Both the position numbers and the translations under genes were made by a program. Below, in pieces: positions 32,615 through 41,652 of a stretch of 64,000 bases of DNA (position 1 is its first letter; every line of letters begins with the position of its first letter). The notes under the pieces are model-generated. The model was not told the origin of the DNA, made no database searches, and worked only from the letters and a program-made list of their open reading frames with translations. This DNA comes from Actinomadura alba (GTDB lineage Bacteria; Actinomycetota; Actinomycetes; Streptosporangiales; Streptosporangiaceae), in assembly GCF_014323705.1 (NCBI RefSeq), contig NZ_JABVEC010000022.1, positions 1 through 64,000 on the forward strand, written 5' to 3'.

Positions 32615-33733
32615 TCAGCCGTTCGTGGCCGCCCTGCTCACGATTTCGCTGATCTCGGTGACGGCGGTGAAGTCCATGGTGAGCCTGTTCTTGGTCAGCG
32701 CGAACGCGATGCCGGTGGCCGGGTTCCCGTAGGCGTAACTGCCGCCCGCCCCCGCCATTCCGAAGGCGTGCTCATCGCCGGCGCCGGTGGTGCCGGGCAC
32801 GCCGAGGCTGTAGCCCAGCGCCCACGAGGAGGGGTTGCCGAAGACCTGGTCGATGCCGCTCGCCGCCACGGCCGTCGCCTCTCGCAGCCGGTCCCGGGAG
32901 ATCAGCCGGACGTCCGCCAGATCGCCGAGCACGGCGGAGTACATGCGCGCGATGGCACGGGCCGAGGTCTTGCCGCCGGCCGGGATGTCGGCGGCGAGGA
33001 TGTCGGGACGGTTGCCCAGCTCCGCCGTCGGGTAGAGCGAGGGCGGCGCGGCCCGGAACATCGGCAGATCCTGCGGCATCTCCGCCATCATCTGCGCGGC
33101 GCCCTCCACGTCCTCGAGTCGGGCCAACCTGCCGTGTTCGGAGACCGGTACCCCGAAGTAGAGCTCGTCGGCCACCCCCAGCGGCCCGGCGACCTCCTCG
33201 CGAAGGACCTCCGAGATCGGCTTGCCGGTCGCACGGCGGACGATCTCACCGACGAGGTAGCCGAAGGTGTAGGCGTGGTAGCCGACCTCGGTGCCCGGCT
33301 CCCACCACGGCTCCGCGTCGGCGATCGCCGCGCACATCTTCTCCCAGTCGCACAGATCCTCCGGCGTGGTGTCCGGCGGTACGCCCGGTACGCCGGCCGA
33401 GTGGGTGAGGACGTGCCGTACCGTCACGCCGTCCTTCCCGTGCGCGCCGAACTCGGGCCACAGCTCGACGACCCGGGTGTCGTACCCGAAGACCCCTCGC
33501 TCGACCAGCACGTGCGCCACCGTCGCGGTCGCTCCCTTGCCGATCGAGAAGTTGTAGAACACCGTCTCGGAGGTCACCGGCCGGCCGGTCTCGGGGTCGG
33601 CGACCCCGGCCACCGCGTCGACCACCGGCTCGCCGTGCCGGTAGACGGCGACCTGTATGCCCCGCTCGGCCCCCGACTCGACCAGCTCGCCGACGGCCTG
33701 TTGTACCTGCTTCTGCAGCTCGTTCAACGTCAC
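32615..33733 (-). CDS. Beta-lactamase-family serine hydrolase (class C/EstB-like)
   Basis: A 372-residue protein without a signal peptide. The nucleophile motif is SxxK in YNFSIGKGATA (about residue 68). The second motif, normally YxN, is at GYHAYTFGYLVGE. The C-terminal HAFGMAGAGGSYAY holds the HxG-like element. HVLTHSAGVPG is a typical class C/EstB signature. Such cytoplasmic family members are usually esterases or peptidases and not penicillin-inactivating enzymes. The SHSAG/WWEPGTEVGYH block fits the EstB-type. It has no obvious operon partner; a MerR remnant lies just downstream. Confidence 0.87.
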   Translation of the reverse strand: MTLNELQKQVQQAVGELVESGAERGIQVAVYRHGEPVVDAVAGVADPETGRPVTSETVFYNFSIGKGATATVAHVLVERGVFGYDTRVVELWPEFGAHGKDGVTVRHVLTHSAGVPGVPPDTTPEDLCDWEKMCAAIADAEPWWEPGTEVGYHAYTFGYLVGEIVRRATGKPISEVLREEVAGPLGVADELYFGVPVSEHGRLARLEDVEGAAQMMAEMPQDLPMFRAAPPSLYPTAELGNRPDILAADIPAGGKTSARAIARMYSAVLGDLADVRLISRDRLREATAVAASGIDQVFGNPSSWALGYSLGVPGTTGAGDEHAFGMAGAGGSYAYGNPATGIAFALTKNRLTMDFTAVTEISEIVSRAATNG

Positions 33734-34077
33734 TCCCGCACGAGGGCCCGGTCGCCACCGCGACCACGTAGGCGGGCTCGCCCACGACCAGCTCGAGCGG
33801 TGCGCACGTGGTCAACGTCGCACTGGAGCGCGATGTTGGCATCCAGTGCAAGCAGTGTAGTAAGGCGCACCTCACAACGTGAGTAAGCTTGACCTAACTA
33901 CTGAGGTAAAATCGGACGTAAGTTGTACCCCGGGGCCAGGGGCTGGCACTCGGGGGCCACTCGTACCCGAGCGCGGGGTTCGAGCGCTGGAAAGCATCGA
34001 GCGCTGGAAAGCACCGGACGGTGAGGCCCGTGTTATCTGGACCGGGCCGTCGCCGATGACGGGGGAGGCGCGGTCCC
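33734..34077. other. Divergent intergenic region with inverted and tandem repeats
   Basis: 344 bp between the serine hydrolase and the ATP-grasp fusion gene, lower in GC than its surroundings. CTCAC-AAC-GTGAG (33872-33884) is a perfect short palindrome. A perfect 17-bp tandem duplication occupies 33980-33996 and 33997-34013. No convincing ORF; in particular I looked for a short precursor peptide before the ATP-grasp gene and did not see one. Confidence 0.55.
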
Positions 34078-36621
34078 ATGAGGCTCTGTTTCATCGTCGA
34101 GGACTGCTACCGCCACGACAAGATGCCGTTGGCCGTGGCCCGCCGGCTGGCCGAATGGGGGCATCATGTCGATGTGTTCGAGCCGCGGGGATCGGTCACC
34201 AGGATCTCCGAGTTGGCGTACGAAAGCACCCACGATGCCTGGGTCCTGAAAACCGTTTCGGGCGGTCCGGGCATGAGCGTGCTGGATGCGGTGGCCGCCA
34301 GTGGGCTGACCACGATCAATGACGCCCGAGCGGTCCGGTTGGTCCGGGACAAGGCGGTGGCGGCGGCCGTCGCCCGGCGTACCAGCCTGCCGTTCCCGAT
34401 CACCTACTTCGCAGCCGCTCCCGCGCTGCTGCCGCAGATCCCGGCCGAGCACTACCCGATCCTGGTCAAGCCCTCGGGCGGGAGCTCGGGACGCGCGGTC
34501 CATCTGGTGAGGGACCGCGCTGAGTTGGCCGACCTCGTGGATCCGTTGGCCGGTGAAGGCTTTCTGCTCGCCCAGCCGTATGTCCCCAACCCCGGCGTGG
34601 ACTTCAAGGTCTACAGCATCGCAGGGGAACTGTACGCGACCGTCCAGCGCTCGCCGTTGCACCCGGAGGTCACGATAGAAGGCCATCCGGCGCCGCTGAC
34701 GACCGAGGTTGCCGCGCTGACCGCAGCCGTGGGCGACGTGTTCGGGCTGGACTTATACGGGGTGGATCTGCTGCAGGGGCCGGACGGCTGGGTGGTGGTC
34801 GATATCAACGATTTCCCCAGCTTCCGGCATGTGCCCGACGCCGTCCTGCTGGTGGCTCGTTGCATCCTGCGGTTGGCCGCAGCGGGCAGTGCGCGGCGTA
34901 CCAGGGGCGCGGCCGTCATCCCCCTCCGTGCCGGTCGCGAGACCGCTCACGAGGGCGCCGGGCTGGGCCGCGGGCTCCCGATGCCCGCTGCCGCGGCGGC
35001 GACCGGAGGATCCCGTGGGGTGCCCGGGCCCAGCGTGTCCCGGCCCGGCGTGTCCCGGCCCGGCGTGTCCCGGCCCGGCGTGTCCCGGCGCGGAGTGTCC
35101 ACCCTCGCCCCTGTGGAGCGGCGCCAGGCGGCGACAGTACCGGTGGCCGCCCTCCATCAGGCGGTGGGCCGCCTGGTCGCGGCACTCGAAGACACCGGGG
35201 ACGACGGCGGTAGGGGCGGCAGCGGGCCCGGCCCGGCGGCACTGCGGGTGGTGTCCGTGCGCCGCAAACCCGGACGGGGGCTGACGGTGTGCTATCGCCG
35301 GCAGGACCGGCGGCGATCCGGCGGGACGTCCCGCCCGCTGGTGACCGCCCGGCTGGCCGAACCGGCACTGGGAGACCCTTGTATCGATGAGCTGCTCGCC
35401 TCCGCCGCCCCGGCCGAGTTCCGCGGCTGTTGGCCCGGCATCGTGCGCTGCCCCCAGATCGGCCTCAGCGTGCAGGCCTTTCCCCACGACGTCGACCTCC
35501 CCGGACTTCCCGCCGCCTTCGCCACCAGCCCACCGGACGGCCGGCTGGCCACGGCGCTGACGGCCGCGGCCCACGCGGTCCTCGGCGATGTGGGCGTACC
35601 GGTGACCGAGATGCGGGTGAGCCCGGTCCGCTACCAGCCGGGCACCCGATGCGTACTCCGGTACCACGTGCGGTCGGCCACCGCCGAAGAGCTGGTCTTC
35701 TTCGGCAAGCTCTACAACGACCCCGCCGACGCCGCAGTGGTCCACGGGCTCACCCAGCGGCTGTGGGCGGCGCTCGACCGGCCGCTTGACCGGCTGCGCC
35801 CGCTCCGGCGACCGGATGACCCGGCGGCCCCGTCCGTACCCCCCGTTGTGCCGCGGCCGCTGGCGCTGGTGGAGGACCTGGGCCTGGTGCTGACCGAGGT
35901 CGCAGGCGGTGCCCACGGTGGCGGTCATGTGACGGGTTCGGCCCGCTTGGGACCGTCCAGGCGGCTGTGCTCCGCGGCGGACCCGCCTCGTGCCGCGCTG
36001 GCCGGCACCGCGGCGGCGCTGGCCTGGATGCACACCAGCCGGGTGACACCGGAGCGGTACGCGCCGTCCGGCCCCGCCTACGCGGCCCGGGTGAGCGAGT
36101 GGTCACAAGCTCTGGCCGGCGCGGTCCCTGAGCTCGCCGGTCAGCTGGGCCGGGTGACCCGGCGCCTCACTGAAACGCTGGCAAGGACCGAGGTCGAAAG
36201 CCCCGTCCTCGTCCACGGCGCGTTCAAACCCAGCCAGCTTGTCTTCTGCGGCACCGACCAGCCGGTCATCACCGACCTGGACGGCGCCGGCCTGGGCGAT
36301 CCGGCGCTCGACGTCGGATACTTCCTCGCCTATCTGCGCCCACCCGCCCTGGACTGCGACCGGGGCGGCACCCGAACCTGGTACGCGGCGGCCAGGGACG
36401 CCTTCCTCGGCGCCTACCTGGCGGCGCTGGCATCCCGCGGCGTGCCGGACCTCCGCGCCGGCCTGCAGCGGCGCGCCAGCGCGTTCGAAGCCGCTGTGCT
36501 CCTCAAGATCGCGTCACGGCGGGTGCGCCGCGTGAGCAGCCCGCGCGTCGACGAGGTGCGGGCGGCCGTGGCCGGGATCGACCGGTGCCTGGAACGGTCC
36601 GCCGGAGGGCGGGACGGATGA
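34078..36621 (+). CDS. ATP-grasp / aminoglycoside-phosphotransferase-like fusion protein
   Basis: An 847-residue cytoplasmic protein. Residues ~1-275 are an ATP-grasp domain with a RimK-like N-terminal part (CFIVEDCYRHDKMPLAVARR), the ATP-binding loop ILVKPSGGSSGRAVHLV, and the metal-binding end VDLLQGPDGWVVVDINDFPS. A flexible linker (about 305-345) has repeated GVSRP units. Residues ~355-840 form an APH-like kinase domain ending with VHGAFKPSQ (713-720) and ITDLDGAGLGDPALDVGYF. In active APH kinases the catalytic loop is HGDxxxxN; here Asp is Ala715 and the Asn position is also changed, so catalysis is doubtful. The stop overlaps the ABC exporter start as ATGA. The two probably form one system that modifies and exports a compound; the substrate is unknown. 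Confidence 0.8.
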   Translation: MRLCFIVEDCYRHDKMPLAVARRLAEWGHHVDVFEPRGSVTRISELAYESTHDAWVLKTVSGGPGMSVLDAVAASGLTTINDARAVRLVRDKAVAAAVARRTSLPFPITYFAAAPALLPQIPAEHYPILVKPSGGSSGRAVHLVRDRAELADLVDPLAGEGFLLAQPYVPNPGVDFKVYSIAGELYATVQRSPLHPEVTIEGHPAPLTTEVAALTAAVGDVFGLDLYGVDLLQGPDGWVVVDINDFPSFRHVPDAVLLVARCILRLAAAGSARRTRGAAVIPLRAGRETAHEGAGLGRGLPMPAAAAATGGSRGVPGPSVSRPGVSRPGVSRPGVSRRGVSTLAPVERRQAATVPVAALHQAVGRLVAALEDTGDDGGRGGSGPGPAALRVVSVRRKPGRGLTVCYRRQDRRRSGGTSRPLVTARLAEPALGDPCIDELLASAAPAEFRGCWPGIVRCPQIGLSVQAFPHDVDLPGLPAAFATSPPDGRLATALTAAAHAVLGDVGVPVTEMRVSPVRYQPGTRCVLRYHVRSATAEELVFFGKLYNDPADAAVVHGLTQRLWAALDRPLDRLRPLRRPDDPAAPSVPPVVPRPLALVEDLGLVLTEVAGGAHGGGHVTGSARLGPSRRLCSAADPPRAALAGTAAALAWMHTSRVTPERYAPSGPAYAARVSEWSQALAGAVPELAGQLGRVTRRLTETLARTEVESPVLVHGAFKPSQLVFCGTDQPVITDLDGAGLGDPALDVGYFLAYLRPPALDCDRGGTRTWYAAARDAFLGAYLAALASRGVPDLRAGLQRRASAFEAAVLLKIASRRVRRVSSPRVDEVRAAVAGIDRCLERSAGGRDG

Positions 36622-38531
36622 TCCGCTTTCTGTATCGGCACCTGCAGGGTCACCGTCTGCTGGTCCTGGTCGCAGCCCTTCTGTCCTTCGTCGCGGTGGC
36701 CAGCGACGTCCTGTCCGCGTTCCCCTTCAAAATCATCCTCGACAAGATCGTCAACCATCGGGATCCGGCGATCCCGTTCACCGGATGGCTGCTGAGCTAC
36801 TTCGATCACTTCGGCGCCCGAGGGGGCCTGACCACCGGCGAGGTCCACACCGATCTCAGTGTCCTCCTCTTCGGCGGGCTGATGTTCCTCGTGCTCGGTC
36901 TGATCGGCGCGGTGGTCGCGTTCGTCCAGTTGTCGATCGCCGCTGTCGTCGGCCAGGACTTGGGGGCGAGGCTGCGCAAGCGGCTTTTCGCGCACGTCGA
37001 GGACCTCTCCCTCGACTGGCACGTGCGCCAGCAGGTCGGCGAGGTCGTGCAGCGGATCAGCGGCAACGTCACCGACATCGAGAAGCTGGTCGCCGACGGA
37101 CTGGTCGACCTGCTGTCCGGGATTCTCACCCTGGCCGGGATCCTCATCGTCATGCTGATGATCAACTGGCAGTTCACCGTGCTGTCGATGTGCATCGCCC
37201 CGGCGTTGTTCCTGACCGTTCTGCTCTACACCCGGTGGGTCAAGCGCAACGCGAAGGAGGCCGCTCGCGCCGCCGGTCAAATCGCTCGCGTGGCCAACGC
37301 CGCGATCACCGCGATCGTCGAGCTCAAGGCGTTCACCCTAGAGCGCTGGGCCGCCCGCATCTTCGGCGGTCACGTCGCCCAGCAACGACGCTTCGGTCTG
37401 CGGGCCGGACGCCGCCAGGCCGAGTTCAACCCCCTGGTCATCCTCCTCATCACCGTGAACAACGTTGTGATCATCACTTTGGGTGGCTGGATCGCCGCCG
37501 GCCACAGCTACACACTGGGATTCCTCACCATCCCGGCAGCCAGCCTCACCGTCGGCACCCTGACCGTCTTCCTCACCTACTCCAAACTGCTGTACCGGCC
37601 CATGCGCGACCTGTCCAAGCTCACGGTGCTGGCCTCCACCGCCGCCGCCGCGGCCGGGCGCATCCAGGAGATCTTCGACCAACCCACGGAGGAACCCTCC
37701 CGACCCGAGCGCTACACCGGCCCGGCGCGCGTCCACGGTGCCATCGCCTACCACGACGTCGTGTTCGGCTATGAGCCGAACCGTCCGGTCCTCCACGGCG
37801 TCGACCTGGAGATCCGCGTCGGCAGCAGCTTCGCCCTGGTCGGTCTGTCCGGCAGCGGCAAGACCACCCTCACCCGCCTGCTGCCCCGCTTCTACCAGCC
37901 ATGGCAGGGCACCGTCACCGTCGACGGTGTGGACGTCCGCGAGTACCCCCTTGGCATCCTCCGCAACAACATCGCCATCGTGCCGGAGGACGCGGTCCTG
38001 TTCGAGGGGACCTTCCGGGACAACATCGCCCTGGACCATTCGGACGCCACCGACGACCAGGTCATGGACGCCGCCCGGCAGGCCCACATCCACGACACGA
38101 TCGCCCGGCTGCCCGGCGGCTACCACGCAGAGATCCGCGAGCAGGGCAAGAACCTCTCGCGTGGTCAGCGTCAGCGCATCGCCATCGCCCGTGCCATCCT
38201 CCGCGACGCCCCGATCCTCATCCTCGACGAGCCCACCACGAATCTCGATGTCGAGGCCGAGGCCGAGGTCCTGCGCGCGCTGGAACGCCTCACCCAGGGG
38301 CGCACCGTCATCGTCATCTCCCACCGGCTCAGCACCCTGGGTCACGTCGACGAGATCGCTGTCCTGCAGGCCGGCCGCATCGCGGAACGCGGTACCTACC
38401 GGCAGTTGCAGGCCCGAGACGGACCCTTCGCCCGCATGCTGGCCGACCAGGAAAGCTACGCCCCCGGCCCGATGTCGCTCCCGTCGTCGGACGGGACGGG
38501 CCCAGTGCAGTTCCTGCGAGATGAGACCTGA
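36618..38531 (+). CDS. ABC exporter, fused TMD-NBD (MsbA/McjD-like)
   Basis: A 637-residue half-transporter. Six membrane helices (residues ~10-330) form a type I exporter domain. The ATPase has Walker A GLSGSGKTT (409-417), a Q-loop in NNIAIVPEDAVLF (Gln replaced by Pro-Glu), the signature LSRGQRQR (513-520; LSGGQ in most members), Walker B ILILDEPTTNLD, and the H-loop VIVISHRLS. It is translationally coupled (ATGA) to the ATP-grasp/kinase-like fusion. Homodimers of this type export lipids, peptides or drugs. The two altered motifs are conservative and the pump may be active. The substrate is unknown; by position it could be the product of the coupled enzyme. Confidence 0.88.
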   Translation: MIRFLYRHLQGHRLLVLVAALLSFVAVASDVLSAFPFKIILDKIVNHRDPAIPFTGWLLSYFDHFGARGGLTTGEVHTDLSVLLFGGLMFLVLGLIGAVVAFVQLSIAAVVGQDLGARLRKRLFAHVEDLSLDWHVRQQVGEVVQRISGNVTDIEKLVADGLVDLLSGILTLAGILIVMLMINWQFTVLSMCIAPALFLTVLLYTRWVKRNAKEAARAAGQIARVANAAITAIVELKAFTLERWAARIFGGHVAQQRRFGLRAGRRQAEFNPLVILLITVNNVVIITLGGWIAAGHSYTLGFLTIPAASLTVGTLTVFLTYSKLLYRPMRDLSKLTVLASTAAAAAGRIQEIFDQPTEEPSRPERYTGPARVHGAIAYHDVVFGYEPNRPVLHGVDLEIRVGSSFALVGLSGSGKTTLTRLLPRFYQPWQGTVTVDGVDVREYPLGILRNNIAIVPEDAVLFEGTFRDNIALDHSDATDDQVMDAARQAHIHDTIARLPGGYHAEIREQGKNLSRGQRQRIAIARAILRDAPILILDEPTTNLDVEAEAEVLRALERLTQGRTVIVISHRLSTLGHVDEIAVLQAGRIAERGTYRQLQARDGPFARMLADQESYAPGPMSLPSSDGTGPVQFLRDET

Positions 38532-38729
38532 CGCTCTGACCGAGATCGCCCAGCGACGCGACGTGATCGACGCCTAGAGCGGGTCAGTCACGCATCTCGC
38601 GCTCGCCGCCGTTGTCGTTCCTTCCCGCGCCGAACCCTTCGGACGAATCCCGCTGGAGGCGTTCGTCGCCGGAGCCGCCCCTGTCAGCGGTTCCTCCGGT
38701 CACCCGAGTCGCCGGCGTCGAGGACGCTC

Positions 38730-40319
38730 TTACGGTGCGCAGTGCCGGGGTGCCGGGGCGACGGCGCACTGGAAGAGCGTCGGGTTGATCTGCGACGGCG
38801 GCCGCCACGCGTGTGACGCCTGCTCGTAGTCGTAGGCGAAGCCGAGCAGCTTCGCCTCCGAGAAAGCCGTGCCGAGGAACGACAGTCCCACCGGGCGGCG
38901 ATTCGCCGGCGAGTAACCGGCAGGGACGATCACGGTCGGGTAGCCCGCGCGGGCGCCGATGCCGGCGGAGCCGCTGCCCGGGAACAGGATCGACTGGACG
39001 TTGTTCTGCGAAAGCGCGTCATCGATACGCGCTCGGCTCTGCGTGAGTCCGGCCTCCCGGTCGGCCTCGTACTTCGCCTTCTCGGCCTCGAGATCGACCG
39101 CCTGCGACGCGGTGAGCTGTGTCTGCCCGAACTTCGTGGCCGCGGTCGCGTTCGCGTCGTTGTGGGCGACGATGTCCGCCAGCGTGTCCATGGGCGCGCT
39201 GTCCGGCAGCCGGTCGAGATAGGCGTTGAGGTCGCGCTTGAACTCATAGGTCAGGATGCTCGGCGGCAGCCCGGACGTGCTCAGCGTGACGGGGACCAGC
39301 GTCGCGCCCTCCCGGCGCAGGACGTTCAGCGCCTCGGCGTAGACGGGATCGGCCGACTCGACGTAGCCGAGCCGGGTCCCCTGCAGCGCCGACGTGGACA
39401 GCGACCTGGTGTAGTCGGTGGAGGCGTACGGGGCACCGGCCTCGGTCGCCGGATCCTCGGGGTCGACGCCCTTCATCCAGGTCATCATCGCGGCGGCGTC
39501 GTACACGCTGCGGGTCATGGGGCCGGCGGTGTCCTGCGTCGCCGAGATGGGAACGACGCCCGTACGGCTGATGAGGCCGATCGTGGGCTTGACGCCCACC
39601 AGGGAGTTGGCGTTGGACGGGCTGAGGATCGAGCCCGAGGTCTCGGTTCCGACCGTCAGCGCCGCCAGCGCGCCGGCTGCTGCCGAGCCCGAACCCGAAC
39701 TCGAACCGCTCGGAGTCTGGCTGACGTCATAGGGATTGAGCACCTGCCCGCCGAGGGAGCTGTATCCCGACGGCATCCCCGAGGTCATGAAGTTGGCGAA
39801 CTCGGTGAGGTTGGTCTTGCCGAGGATCACCGCGCCCGCCCCCCGCAGCCGCTTGACCAGGGGCGCGTCGTCCTTCGGGTAGGAGCTCTTCAGCGCGACC
39901 GAGCCGGCCGTGGTCGGCATCCCCTCGACGTCGATGTTGTCCTTCACGAGCACGGGTATGCCGTGCAGCGGGCCACGGACACGGTGCCGCTTGCGTTCGG
40001 CGTCGAGCCCGGAGGCCTCTTTTACGGCGTTCGGGTTGAGGGCCCGCACCGCGTTGAGGCCGGGACCGTGCGAGTTGAGCTGCGCGATGCGGGCGAGGTA
40101 GGCCTCGGCCAGGCCCTTGGACGTGATCTTGCCGCTGTCGAGCAGCTTCTCGAGCAGGCCCCCGGTCGCCGTCGAGAGGTCGACCGGGAGCGGCTTGTCG
40201 GTGGAGTCGGCATGGGCGCCGGACACCAGTCCTGCGCCGAGCCCGATGGCCAGGAGGGTGGTCGAGGTGACTGCGGCCGCGATGACGCGACTCCGGACGC
40301 GGGTGAGGATGGGGGGCAC
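38730..40319 (-). CDS. Secreted amidase-signature family enzyme
   Basis: A 529-residue exported amidase. It starts at GTG with AAGGAG upstream. The signal peptide is RSRVIAAAVTSTTLLAIGLG, cleaved near GAHADS. The amidase signature domain has the catalytic Ser-cisSer-Lys triad: Lys in PVLVKDNID, the cis-Ser in the Gly/Ser loop TPSGSSSGSGSAAAGALAAL, and the nucleophile Ser in GTETSGSILSPS. Exported members in actinomycetes are described as peptide amidases or glutamyl-tRNA amidotransferase A-like hydrolases acting outside the cell. It stands alone with ~240 bp of upstream sequence. Confidence 0.9.
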   Translation of the reverse strand: MPPILTRVRSRVIAAAVTSTTLLAIGLGAGLVSGAHADSTDKPLPVDLSTATGGLLEKLLDSGKITSKGLAEAYLARIAQLNSHGPGLNAVRALNPNAVKEASGLDAERKRHRVRGPLHGIPVLVKDNIDVEGMPTTAGSVALKSSYPKDDAPLVKRLRGAGAVILGKTNLTEFANFMTSGMPSGYSSLGGQVLNPYDVSQTPSGSSSGSGSAAAGALAALTVGTETSGSILSPSNANSLVGVKPTIGLISRTGVVPISATQDTAGPMTRSVYDAAAMMTWMKGVDPEDPATEAGAPYASTDYTRSLSTSALQGTRLGYVESADPVYAEALNVLRREGATLVPVTLSTSGLPPSILTYEFKRDLNAYLDRLPDSAPMDTLADIVAHNDANATAATKFGQTQLTASQAVDLEAEKAKYEADREAGLTQSRARIDDALSQNNVQSILFPGSGSAGIGARAGYPTVIVPAGYSPANRRPVGLSFLGTAFSEAKLLGFAYDYEQASHAWRPPSQINPTLFQCAVAPAPRHCAP

Positions 40320-40561
40320 GACGAGACTCCTTCACCGGGGGCGGGGCATCCAGATCAAAGCAGTATCGATCACACCGTGCGAGAGGCGGCCGGTTGAATT
40401 AACAAGATCTTTAAGGGCTGGGATCAGTGGGGTGACACTGTTTCCGGGGGATTAACGGAGAGACGCTGCCGGAGCATTTCGTACGAGACCTGACCCGCAC
40501 GTGATGACCGGCGGTAGGCGGCCGCATCCCATTAGCTACTCTCGTCCGAGGAGATTCCACC

Positions 40562-41479
40562 ATGCGCATCGGGCTGGCCGTTCCGCAGTACGGCGCGTTC
40601 ACGAATCCGGACGACATCGTCCAGGTGAGCAGGGCCGCCGAGGCCATGGGATTCGACGGCCTGTGGGCGGGCGACCGCATTCTCGCCCCGCTCGATCCCG
40701 CCGACCGCTACCCGGGCGGAGACGGCACGCTGCCGCCTGAGTACCTGAGCTTCCTCGATCCGATCGGCGTGCTGACGCTGGCGGCCGCCGTCACCGACCG
40801 GGTCCGCCTGGGCACCAGCACCCTCAACGTGTTGTGGTACCCGCCGGTGCTCCTCGCCCGCACCCTGACCACCCTCGATCTGATCAGTCACGGCCGCCTG
40901 GACGCCGGCTTCGGCCTGGGGTGGTCGCGCGACGAGTACGAGGCCGTGAACGTGTCCTGGGCAGGCAGGGGTGCCCGGCTCGACGAGACCCTCGACGTAC
41001 TCGAGAAGATCTGGTCCGACGCCGTGGTGGAGCACGACGGGCCGCGTTTCTCGATCCCCCCGTCGACGATCGGCGCCAAGCCCGTGCAGCGTCCTCGCCC
41101 ACCCATCCTGCTCGCCGGCTTCACGCCCGCCGGCCTGAGCCGGGTCGGCCGGCGGGCCGACGGCTGGCTGGGGGTCGGCATGCCCCTGCCCTACCTCACC
41201 GGCATGTGGGAGAGCATCCTGCGGGAGGCCGACGCCGCCGGCCGCGACCGGTCCGCTCTGCGGCTCGTGCAGCGGCTCAACCCCCGGCTCACCGGGGAGA
41301 AGGCCGAGCCCGACCAGATCCCCTTCAGAGGCACGGTCGGCCAGCTCATCGACTACGCGCGGTCGGCCGCCGGGGCGGGCGTCCACGAGATCTTCATCGA
41401 CCTGCAGCAGACCACGACGACCACCGGCGAGATGCTCGACATCGCCGCCGCCTTCATCGAAGGCGTCCGCGCCGGATAG
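40562..41479 (+). CDS. LLM-class F420-dependent oxidoreductase
   Basis: A 305-residue cytoplasmic TIM-barrel enzyme of the luciferase-like monooxygenase family. MRIGLAVPQYGAFTNPDDI at the N-terminus, the substrate/cofactor loop VRLGTSTLNVLWYPPVLLA, GRLDAGFGLGWSRDEYEAVN, and the late RPRPPILLAGFTPAGLSRVG are standard for the TIGR03619/F420-type LLM group. GAGGAG lies seven bases before the ATG. F420 as hydride carrier is typical of actinobacterial members, but FMN use cannot be excluded. No neighbouring gene indicates the substrate. Confidence 0.9.
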   Translation: MRIGLAVPQYGAFTNPDDIVQVSRAAEAMGFDGLWAGDRILAPLDPADRYPGGDGTLPPEYLSFLDPIGVLTLAAAVTDRVRLGTSTLNVLWYPPVLLARTLTTLDLISHGRLDAGFGLGWSRDEYEAVNVSWAGRGARLDETLDVLEKIWSDAVVEHDGPRFSIPPSTIGAKPVQRPRPPILLAGFTPAGLSRVGRRADGWLGVGMPLPYLTGMWESILREADAAGRDRSALRLVQRLNPRLTGEKAEPDQIPFRGTVGQLIDYARSAAGAGVHEIFIDLQQTTTTTGEMLDIAAAFIEGVRAG

Positions 41480-41652
41480 CCGGGTGTCGGTGACCACCCC
41501 AGGCTGTACGACGACCGCCTCGTGGCAGGGGCGACACAGCGACCGCCGGCGTTGGCCGTGCAGGTGACCGGCGTCAGGCCGGTTGCGGGTTCCGGTGGGA
41601 TGGCGCACAGTTCACCGCCGTCCGTCTCCGTCCGGGCGCGCCACCCGCGGGC

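Noticed and set aside
33734..34077. Graspetide-type precursor peptide before the ATP-grasp gene
   Set aside because: No short ORF with a ribosome-binding site and a core of Thr/Ser plus Asp/Glu repeats was found, and the ATP-grasp domain does not obviously belong to that family.
34990..35110. Short direct repeats as a CRISPR-like array
   Set aside because: The units are contiguous 15-bp coding repeats within one reading frame, without spacers.
38521..38577. 18-codon ORF overlapping the ABC exporter stop
   Set aside because: No ribosome-binding site and no peptide features; chance overlap is likelier than a coupled micro-gene.
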